Positions 1 to 5,001 of a stretch of DNA of 5,001 nucleotides are shown here, piece after piece. The DNA comes from Bacteroidota bacterium (GTDB lineage: Bacteria > Bacteroidota > Ignavibacteria > Ignavibacteriales > Melioribacteraceae). Numbering within the stretch: the first letter of the stretch is position 1; each line of letters begins with the position of its first letter. The stretch lies in the NCBI GenBank assembly GCA_021786655.1, contig JAJYMU010000223.1, positions 1-5,001 on the forward strand, given 5' to 3'. Below the pieces are notes generated by a model. That model saw only the letters and a program-made list of their open reading frames with translations. It was not told the origin of the DNA and made no database searches. The translations under genes were made by a program, and so were the position numbers.

Positions 1-33
1 CTACGGTAGGTAGGAAGGTTAGGTATAATTCCT

Positions 34-77
34 CGCAGCCCCGCCTGCCAAAGCAAAGCGGCGGGCAGGTTGCTGCG
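34..77. repeat. GC-rich nested palindrome (REP-like)
   Basis: CGCAGC (34-39) pairs with GCTGCG (72-77), and inside it CCTGCC (44-49) pairs with GGCAGG (64-69). An alternative pairing joins CCCGCC (40-45) with GGCGGG (60-65). The block is far richer in GC than its surroundings and lies downstream of the receiver gene without a U tract. It resembles dispersed intergenic palindromic repeats more than a terminator, but its copy number in the genome is unknown. Confidence 0.5.
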
Positions 78-85
78 GATTTGTG

Positions 86-103
86 TCCAGAGCTTGCTCT
101 GGA
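86..103. repeat. Perfect 18-base palindrome
   Basis: TCCAGAGC-TT-GCTCTGGA is a perfect 8+8 inverted repeat, which as RNA would give a 7-bp stem with a CTTG or CAAG tetraloop. It lies 8 bases after the GC-rich nested palindrome and about 50 bases past the receiver stop codon. No T-run follows on either strand, so it is not a standard rho-independent terminator, though it may protect the 3' end of the transcript. Together with its neighbour it may form one composite repeat unit. Confidence 0.5.
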
Positions 104-155
104 GTACATACTATTGATTGCGTTAAACTTGTTTACTAAAAATATTACTCCGTGC

Positions 156-518
156 TTAGCTGCCATAAAAAATTGCCGGAAGGCTTTTCGCAAGATCTGA
201 TTTCGAAATAAATCCGTCTGCGCCGGCGGCTTTTGCTTCATCACGATACTCTACCGTGTCATACAACGTTAAGATGATTACTTGAGGCGGATTAACCATT
301 TTCTTTATCAGTCGTGTTGCTGTTAAACCTCCTATACCCGGCATAGAGACATCCATTAATACAAGATCGGGATGCTCATGCTTAATTTTTTCAACTGCCT
401 CTTCTCCTGTGGTTACACCGCCGATTATCACTGCTTCATTTGTTGCTTTAATAATTTTGCTCGCGGCTTCTAGAAATTTCTTGTTGTCATCCACTAAAAG
501 AATACGTTTCTTTTTCAT
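156..518 (-). CDS. Stand-alone receiver-domain protein (single-domain response regulator)
   Basis: This 120-residue protein is a complete receiver domain with no output domain. It has Asp10/Asp11, phospho-acceptor Asp56 (LVLMDVSMP), Thr84, Phe103 and Lys106 (GFISKSD), so all residues needed to accept phosphate are present. It lines up without gaps against the receiver of the neighbouring LuxR-type regulator, with catalytic residues at identical positions, which suggests a NarL-type origin rather than a chemotaxis CheY. The chain stops at TAA right after the last receiver helix, and the 155 bases beyond encode no HTH remnant, so it is not a freshly broken regulator. It is 309 bases from the regulator gene and seems to have its own promoter. 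It may act as an alternative acceptor or phosphate sink for the upstream kinase, or signal by protein contact; this is inference. The start has no clear Shine-Dalgarno, only an A-rich leader. Confidence 0.92.
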   Translation of the reverse strand: MKKKRILLVDDNKKFLEAASKIIKATNEAVIIGGVTTGEEAVEKIKHEHPDLVLMDVSMPGIGGLTATRLIKKMVNPPQVIILTLYDTVEYRDEAKAAGADGFISKSDLAKSLPAIFYGS

Positions 519-553
519 TTTTTGTTTCTTTACACCGCTTGTTTTTTTACTTG

Positions 554-561
554 CAAAATTA
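554..561 (-). promoter_or_regulatory. Candidate promoter -7 element for the receiver gene
   Basis: Read on the minus strand the sequence is TAATTTTG, an exact match to the Bacteroidota -7 consensus TAnnTTTG. It lies 35 bases upstream of the receiver start codon, leaving a leader of about 25-30 bases. A partly overlapping CATAAT would also be a near -10 for an ordinary housekeeping sigma factor. No -33 TTTG or -35 TTGACA is seen at the right distance, so the promoter would be weak or activator-dependent. The element is short and AT-rich, so chance is possible. Confidence 0.35.
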
Positions 562-586
562 TGCAGCAGTTCCGGATTTAAGTATT

Positions 587-597
587 AGGAAAATCCT
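587..597. promoter_or_regulatory. Candidate operator palindrome upstream of the receiver promoter
   Basis: AGGA-AAA-TCCT is a perfect 4+4 inverted repeat with a 3-base spacer; with one bulge it extends to TTA...TTAA. Its centre is about 45 bases upstream of the start point predicted from the TAATTTTG element, close to the usual place for an activator overlapping a missing -35. Binding by the neighbouring LuxR-type regulator is a guess. The repeat is short. Confidence 0.2.
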
Positions 598-670
598 TAA
601 AGCAGTATGCGAAATACCTTAGATGATACTTACAAACTCACCTTGCGCAAAAAGAAAGATGAAATCTTAC

Positions 671-708
671 TCTTAATCTTCCTTGCTATTCATTAAAAGC
701 GATTAAGA
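671..708. repeat. 8-bp inverted repeat in the intergenic gap
   Basis: TCTTAATC (671-678) and GATTAAGA (701-708) are perfect inverted copies separated by 22 bases. On the minus strand the hairpin would lie about 120 bases beyond the response-regulator stop, followed after some bases by a T-rich stretch. It could be a weak terminator or processing site for the kinase-regulator transcript, or a binding site. The loop is long and the U tract is not adjacent, so it is not a canonical terminator. Confidence 0.25.
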
Positions 709-710
709 TT

Positions 711-821
711 ATGATCAAGAGCAAGAAAATTCATTTAACCATTTCCGAAGGGATGGATTCCCCAAAACCGCGTAAGGTGAGTTACAAAGTTTTTTGTGAT
801 GGACTTCCATTATATAAATGA
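711..821 (+). CDS. Possible small protein of 36 residues, unknown function
   Basis: This ATG-to-TGA reading frame lies in the gap between the two response-regulator genes, on the opposite strand. It encodes a 36-residue basic peptide starting MIKSKKIHLTISEGMD and ending FCDGLPLYK, with one Cys and no membrane segment. It ends 6 bases from the stop of the regulator gene, tail to tail. The frame stays open 48 bases upstream of the ATG but has no other good start there. I see no Shine-Dalgarno and no convincing promoter. I do not recognise a family. The peptide composition looks protein-like, but an open frame this short can occur by chance, and it could also be the remnant of a longer gene. Confidence 0.25.
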   Translation: MIKSKKIHLTISEGMDSPKPRKVSYKVFCDGLPLYK

Positions 822-827
822 GTACCA

Positions 828-1502
828 CTATTTCTCATTAGAGATAATACCTACCTTCATTGCATACCGTACCAATCCGGCAATATCATAAATATGAAGT
901 CGGTCCATCAATTGTTTGCGGTGTGCTTCGACGGTCTTTATGCTCACATTTAACTTAAACGCAATTTCTTTTGTGCTGTTTCCTTCGGCAATCAACTGCA
1001 ATATTTCTCTTTGCCGTGAAGTCAACTTTTCCAAGGGCAGTTTATTTATTTCTACCTTAGAATCTTTAATGTCTATCCTTGTAAGTAAATTCTCTATAAC
1101 ACTTTTTGAAACAAAAGGCGCCAAATATTTCTCTCCTTTCATAACAGCATTGATAGCAAGTTCTAATTCATTTGCCGCAGTATCCTTCAGCAAATATCCG
1201 GCTGCACCGAATCTTAAAGCTTGTAATACATATTCATCACTTTTATGCATCGACAAGATTATAATTTTAATTGCGGGAAATTCTTTCGACACTATTTGAG
1301 TAACTTCTAATCCGTTTAGTTCCGGCATGGCAATATCTAGAAGCACAACATCCGGTTTATGTTTTCTAATTAAATCGAGCGCCTCTCGTCCATTGCCCGT
1401 CTCGGCTACAACTCTCATTTCTGGAATATTATCTAGTAACGCGCGCACCCCCGCTCTAACGATGTTATGATCATCCGCTAAAACTATTCTTACTTCATTC
1501 AT
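828..1502 (-). CDS. NarL/FixJ-family response regulator (receiver plus LuxR-type HTH)
   Basis: This 224-residue DNA-binding response regulator has the usual length for the NarL family. The receiver spans about 3-118, with acidic pair Asp10/Asp11, phospho-acceptor Asp56 (VVLLDIAMP), Ser84 at the Thr/Ser switch position and Lys106 in GYLLKD. After a linker, the LuxR/GerE helix-turn-helix spans about 158-216. It begins LTSRQREIL and contains the EGNSTKEIAFKL and VSIKTVEAHR segments, the latter being the recognition-helix region. It lies 25 bases downstream of the kinase gene on the same strand, so the two are almost certainly co-transcribed and form a cognate pair. HisKA_3 kinases typically pair with this regulator class. 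The start at 1502 is supported by an AAAGGAAA ribosome-binding sequence just upstream. Phosphorylation should promote dimerisation and DNA binding; the target genes are unknown. Confidence 0.96.
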   Translation of the reverse strand: MNEVRIVLADDHNIVRAGVRALLDNIPEMRVVAETGNGREALDLIRKHKPDVVLLDIAMPELNGLEVTQIVSKEFPAIKIIILSMHKSDEYVLQALRFGAAGYLLKDTAANELELAINAVMKGEKYLAPFVSKSVIENLLTRIDIKDSKVEINKLPLEKLTSRQREILQLIAEGNSTKEIAFKLNVSIKTVEAHRKQLMDRLHIYDIAGLVRYAMKVGIISNEK

Positions 1503-1511
1503 GCTGTTGTG

Positions 1512-1519
1512 TTTCCTTT
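1512..1519 (-). promoter_or_regulatory. Ribosome-binding site of the response regulator
   Basis: Read on the minus strand the sequence is AAAGGAAA, with 9 bases between it and the ATG at 1502. It is the clearest Shine-Dalgarno-like site of the three genes and fixes the start. It sits inside the 25-base gap after the kinase stop codon. Confidence 0.6.
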
Positions 1520-1527
1520 ATTTATTC

Positions 1528-4500
1528 CTAAAGCTGAAAGATTGTGTGAATTTCTGTGCCGTTTTTTGTTGATGAAGTTATTTTGAATTCGCCTCCAGCT
1601 AATTGCGCACGCTCTTCCATGCTTAAGATACCAAGGCTTTTTCCTTTTAATGCTTGTTCTCTTACTTCTTTTAAGTTAAATCCTTTACCATTGTCCTTAA
1701 TTATAAGATGTATTGCGTCTTCTACTGCAGTCAGGTTAACAACCGCATTTTTTGCTCTTGAATGTTTTGCAATATTGTTCAATGCTTCTTGTGCAATTCG
1801 ATAACAATTTAGCTGCATCTCCTTCGACAATTCAACTCCGGGAAGGTCAAACACTAATTCGCATTTGATCTTCGCGCTTTCTGCAATTCGCCTTAGTAAC
1901 CAGCGTAACGCTGCTTCTATCCCCAGATCATCGAGAATTGAAGGCCTCAGATTTAAGGATATGTCTCTTACCTGTTGTAAAGATTGTTCGATATAAGAAA
2001 TAGTTATTGCTAGATCTTCCGCTATTTTGGAAGACTTGGTAATTCTTTGAATTGATTGAAGGTTAATTTTCGCCGCTGTTAACGTTTGTCCAATTTCATC
2101 GTGTAATTCCCGTGAAATATTCTTTCTCTCGCTCTCTTGAGTTTCGAGCAATCTGCGTGAAAGAAGCCGAGGTTGATTATCCGCTTCTTGTACCTCTGTG
2201 AGAAGTTTGCTTTTCTCTTCTTCACTTTTTGTCCGTTCGGTTACATCTTCTAGGATTACAATGGCGCCGATTGCCTCTCCAGCAGCATTACGCAGCGGTG
2301 CAGAGATAAGACTGGCGTTTATCTGTGTCCCATCCTTCTTCTGGCGAGATCGCAAAAGTCCTGAAAAGGTTTTGCCTTGAACAACTTGCGTGATCATATC
2401 ATGGAAATCCGACAGCCATTCTGATGGCACGGTTGGGCAGACTTTGCCTACAGTTTCTTGTTCGCTCCACCCGAACATCTGTTCTGCACCGGTGTTCCAA
2501 TTCATTATGCTGCCGTGGGGATCTATAGCAAGAATTGCTAGTGGGGACGCTTGGATGATTGTTTGAAGTCGCTCATGGGCTTCACGCAACAACATCTCCG
2601 TCCGCTTGCGTTCAGTGATGTCCAACTGTAGAGAAATGTAGATTGCGCCTAACTCAGGATGATCGAATCTCGATATAGTAGCCTGACACCAGAAGGGAGT
2701 TCCGTCTTTCCTTATGTTCCGCACCTCACCACGCCAGGTGCCTACTTCAATCAAGGTCTTTTCTATTTCCTTCGCTACCTGCACGGGATCTGCCCCCGAT
2801 GGTGCGTTGATAATGGAGACGTGCATACCATTCATTTCGCCCGGTCCATAACCAAACATACTCTCCATCTTGAGATTAGCGAAGATTATTGTCAGATCAT
2901 TAGCGTTAACAAGGTAAACGGCTTCGGCAATATTCTTGACGATCTCACTTTGGAGACGTATCGTTCCTTCCGCACGTTTGCGTTCTGATATATCGGTACT
3001 GATACCCAAAATTCCTCTCGGCTCACCAGACGCATTCCGCAATACAGAATAACTCACGTGAGCGGGAAAATCCTCACCATTTTTTTTCAAGAGGGGAATT
3101 TCAACTTCTGCACGTTCTTTATGAAAAATTGAATTAATCATTTCCTGAGCAAGTTTTTTCTGCTTCTCTGAAACTAGAAAGTCTAATACCGATTTGCCGA
3201 TTACTTCTTCCGCCTTCCAGCCGTGCAAGATTTCAGCATAGCGATTCCAGTAAATCACTTTCCCTTCCATATCCGTTACTGCAACGCCATTCGATACTTG
3301 TTCAAGCAAGGAAGCTTGAAAACGGATTTGCGCTTCCGCCTGCTTGCGTTCTGTAATGTCTGTCATTGAGACAAGTACTTTCGACCAAGTCTCCTCATAG
3401 CCGGGCAGTATTAACAATTTGAAGATGACATAGTTTCTTTTACCTGTAAGGGTTTGCGTAATGGCTTCACATTCAAACACCGTCTTTCCTGATGTTAGCG
3501 CAATCAACTCCTCTGTAAATACTGCGTAGGATTCTTTTCTAAAAATTATGAGTAATCCCTTAAGTAAATCCTCTTTGCTTTTTGCTTGATACAATTGAAG
3601 AGTTGCTTTGTTTACTGCAATAACCTTCAACATTGTTACGCAATGTGCAAGTTCTTCGGGTTGCGTTTGAAAATATATTCTAAAATCTTCGATCCCACTG
3701 GCTCGGAGTTGATCAATGTACCTTTTGATCTCGGAGTGATCTTCCCACCATAAAGAAACCGGTGAATGTTCAAACAGATTACGAAATCTTTCTTCACTTT
3801 CACGCAGAGTCTCTTCAATTTTGCTTCGCTTATTATTTTGATCTTCTAACGATTCAGCCATCCGGTCAAAAGTCATAGCTAATTGTCCCAACTCTCCTGA
3901 GTTGTAACCAACATTACTTCTAACACTTAAATTCCCGGTTGACATTTCATTTGTCGCATTTATCAGTTTCTTAACAGTTTTTAGAATGTACTTGTCACTC
4001 AAGGTAAGAACACCAGCCAGTATGATTGCAAACAATGCCCCAATCAAAAAAAGATTTCTGAAGAGAGTTGCATTTATTTCAGAAAAAAATCTTTCTTTGT
4101 CTGCACCAACGACTAAATACAATTTATCCTGAAACAAATTACTCTTGGTAGTAGCAAAAACAAAAAGGTAATTCTGCTTATTGGGTCCCGGAGCTTCAAT
4201 TATTCCGTTATTTTGCTCGGAAATAATTTTTAGAAATGCCGGCGTTACTACATTCTTAATCAGTTCATTTGATGGAGAGTTCGTCGCTAGTATATTGCCT
4301 TCATCATCAATTTTTATAAATAAAGATTCTTCGTGAAAAACCTTTGCGAGATCCTTTTCGATTGCATCAATGTATGATACATCAAGCGAGGCAAAAAGAA
4401 CGGCTTTAATTCCCCGTCTTTTGTCAAAAATAGGATAGCCCAAGTTTATAACTCTTTTTTGACTAACCTGATCAACAAAATATTCCCCAACGGAGAATTC

Positions 4501-4914
4501 CCCGCTTTGCAAGACTTCTATAAAGAATTCATGATTTCTAAAATCTCTTATGTTCTCATCAGAACGCCCGCTTGCAAATAATTTTCCGTTATTATTAACC
4601 ACACCCAGATTAACATATCTACTATACTTCGTTAATAATTTGGATAAATATTCCCTACAAACTAATGAATCCTTAAAATACAGCATGGGCAGATTAGATA
4701 ACGACAATAAAAGCTGGCGGGTACCATCAATTGTTTGCGCTTCTTCAATTAAAGTAAAATTCACTAATTGAATTGCCTCGTCCCTTAAATCTTTGTTTTC
4801 CCGATTACGGTCTTCTTGTGCGTGGTAAACCGAAAGCGCAATCAATGGAGCGACTGCCACTAGCGACATTAGAAAAATTCGAAAACGAAGACTATTAAGA
4901 AATCTAATTTTCAT
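1528..4914 (-). CDS. Membrane sensor histidine kinase: double-Cache-like sensor, HAMP, four PAS, HisKA_3, HATPase_c
   Basis: This 1128-residue kinase probably senses an extracytoplasmic ligand and phosphorylates the adjacent response regulator. TM1 is at about 11-30, after a short basic N-terminus that supports this start. A double-Cache-like periplasmic domain spans about 31-285, TM2 about 287-305 and HAMP about 305-358. Four PAS modules follow (about 370-525, 526-648, 649-768, 777-895). Each ends in a D-I/V-T/S-E-R linker, with the Asp at 519, 641, 765 and 890. HisKA_3 starts near 926 with phospho-acceptor His938 in RELHDEIGQ; Asp939 and Gln943 fit the DxxxQ phosphatase motif, so the protein may both add and remove phosphate. 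The LRPSILDDLG motif is at 989-998. HATPase_c has the N box (Glu1043, Asn1047, His1051) and DNGKGF at 1074-1079. There is no C-terminal receiver, so it is not a hybrid kinase. The ligand cannot be read from sequence. The kinase call is very secure; PAS borders are approximate. Confidence 0.96.
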   Translation of the reverse strand: MKIRFLNSLRFRIFLMSLVAVAPLIALSVYHAQEDRNRENKDLRDEAIQLVNFTLIEEAQTIDGTRQLLLSLSNLPMLYFKDSLVCREYLSKLLTKYSRYVNLGVVNNNGKLFASGRSDENIRDFRNHEFFIEVLQSGEFSVGEYFVDQVSQKRVINLGYPIFDKRRGIKAVLFASLDVSYIDAIEKDLAKVFHEESLFIKIDDEGNILATNSPSNELIKNVVTPAFLKIISEQNNGIIEAPGPNKQNYLFVFATTKSNLFQDKLYLVVGADKERFFSEINATLFRNLFLIGALFAIILAGVLTLSDKYILKTVKKLINATNEMSTGNLSVRSNVGYNSGELGQLAMTFDRMAESLEDQNNKRSKIEETLRESEERFRNLFEHSPVSLWWEDHSEIKRYIDQLRASGIEDFRIYFQTQPEELAHCVTMLKVIAVNKATLQLYQAKSKEDLLKGLLIIFRKESYAVFTEELIALTSGKTVFECEAITQTLTGKRNYVIFKLLILPGYEETWSKVLVSMTDITERKQAEAQIRFQASLLEQVSNGVAVTDMEGKVIYWNRYAEILHGWKAEEVIGKSVLDFLVSEKQKKLAQEMINSIFHKERAEVEIPLLKKNGEDFPAHVSYSVLRNASGEPRGILGISTDISERKRAEGTIRLQSEIVKNIAEAVYLVNANDLTIIFANLKMESMFGYGPGEMNGMHVSIINAPSGADPVQVAKEIEKTLIEVGTWRGEVRNIRKDGTPFWCQATISRFDHPELGAIYISLQLDITERKRTEMLLREAHERLQTIIQASPLAILAIDPHGSIMNWNTGAEQMFGWSEQETVGKVCPTVPSEWLSDFHDMITQVVQGKTFSGLLRSRQKKDGTQINASLISAPLRNAAGEAIGAIVILEDVTERTKSEEEKSKLLTEVQEADNQPRLLSRRLLETQESERKNISRELHDEIGQTLTAAKINLQSIQRITKSSKIAEDLAITISYIEQSLQQVRDISLNLRPSILDDLGIEAALRWLLRRIAESAKIKCELVFDLPGVELSKEMQLNCYRIAQEALNNIAKHSRAKNAVVNLTAVEDAIHLIIKDNGKGFNLKEVREQALKGKSLGILSMEERAQLAGGEFKITSSTKNGTEIHTIFQL

Positions 4915-4935
4915 CTTGTTACCGTAAACAATTTT

Positions 4936-4952
4936 TTGAAATTAGTTTTCAA
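4936..4952. promoter_or_regulatory. Candidate operator: TTGAAA-N5-TTTCAA inverted repeat before the kinase gene
   Basis: This perfect 6+6 inverted repeat with a 5-base spacer ends 21 bases before the kinase start codon, in the 87-base upstream stretch visible here. It could be a regulator site or lie in the leader. No convincing promoter hexamers were found in the same stretch, so the operon promoter may lie outside the window. In such AT-rich DNA, a repeat of this size can be accidental. Confidence 0.25.
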
Positions 4953-5001
4953 CAAAAGCAATTTAGTTAAAAATGGGTTTATTTATTAGTATGTATTGTT
5001 A

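Larger units (their letters stand above)
519..827. other. Intergenic region between the two response-regulator genes
   Basis: These 309 AT-rich bases separate the DNA-binding regulator from the stand-alone receiver. They hold the candidate promoter and palindrome near the receiver start, the 8-bp inverted repeat, the possible small plus-strand ORF, and a short palindrome ATGGACTTCCAT at 799-810 that lies inside that ORF. No canonical rho-independent terminator follows the regulator gene, so read-through into the receiver gene cannot be excluded. No tRNA or other known RNA was recognised. Confidence 0.6.

Noticed and set aside
24..29. TATAAT on the plus strand as a promoter
   Set aside because: No -35 match is seen at the proper distance (position 1-6 is CTACGG) and no plus-strand gene follows; a single hexamer in AT-rich DNA is not enough.
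1..155. Search for an HTH remnant after the receiver-only gene
   Set aside because: Translation past its TAA gives no LuxR-HTH-like sequence and soon meets another stop, so a recent truncation of a full regulator is not supported.
799..810. ATGGACTTCCAT palindrome as the terminator of the regulator gene
   Set aside because: The stem is only 5 bp with a 2-base loop, and on the minus strand it is followed by an A-run rather than a T-run.
916..1299. 127-codon open frame on the plus strand
   Set aside because: It lies wholly antisense to the response-regulator gene, whose motifs are intact; the translated sequence is low-complexity in style and resembles no domain.
1585..1596. GGEF peptide near the kinase C-terminus, suggesting a diguanylate cyclase
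   Set aside because: The residues lie in the last strands of HATPase_c (LAGGEFKITS), where this family normally has a GG-x-hydrophobic pattern. There is no GGDEF domain around it.
1556..1804. 82-codon plus-strand open frame over the catalytic domain
   Set aside because: It is antisense to the HATPase_c region, which is clearly the real coding sequence.
2659..2988. 109-codon open frame on the plus strand
   Set aside because: It is antisense to the PAS3 part of the kinase. The higher GC there makes long antisense frames more likely, and no motif is visible.
2230..3360. DNA-level tandem duplication of PAS modules
   Set aside because: The D-I/V-T/S-E-R linkers recur every 122-125 residues, but the modules are divergent in protein and DNA, so this is ancient domain repetition and not a recent duplication.
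4550..4771. 73-codon plus-strand open frame over the sensor domain
   Set aside because: It is antisense to the Cache region of the kinase, with no start signal or recognisable protein.
1..5001. CRISPR array, tRNA, rRNA or insertion sequence
   Set aside because: No regularly spaced direct repeats, tRNA-like cloverleaf, rRNA segment or transposase motif was seen on reading both strands.

Overview
The window carries one two-component signalling locus, all of it read from the minus strand. It runs from a large membrane sensor histidine kinase (4914 to 1528), across a 25-base gap to a NarL/FixJ-type response regulator (1502 to 828), and then across a 309-base intergenic stretch to a stand-alone receiver-domain protein (518 to 156). 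The remaining 155 bases downstream hold GC-rich palindromes and no gene. Base composition is AT-rich (roughly 34% GC by hand count in the kinase sensor region). Start regions are A-rich with weak or no Shine-Dalgarno sequence, and a TAnnTTTG-like promoter element precedes the receiver gene. Together with the PAS-rich HisKA_3 kinase style, this suggests a member of the Bacteroidota/Ignavibacteriota (FCB) group. That assignment is inference only; there is no marker gene in the window.

How the parts probably work together: the kinase has a periplasmic double-Cache-like sensor between two membrane helices, a HAMP domain, four PAS domains and a HisKA_3/HATPase_c core of the NarX/DegS type. It should phosphorylate Asp56 of the adjacent LuxR-HTH regulator, which then controls transcription. 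The third protein has the same receiver layout (Asp56, Thr84, Lys106) but no output domain. It could be a second phosphoryl acceptor, a phosphate sink or a protein-interaction switch. It appears to have its own promoter, with a short palindrome placed where an activator could bind, so control by the neighbouring regulator is a testable idea.

Beyond the main genes, the 519-827 gap holds a possible 36-codon small ORF on the plus strand (711-821), tail-to-tail with the regulator gene, and an 8-bp inverted repeat. The kinase gene is compositionally mosaic, its PAS2-PAS4 part being clearly richer in GC than its sensor and catalytic ends. I see a recognisable kind of signalling system with some unusual details, and no clear evidence of a wholly new system.
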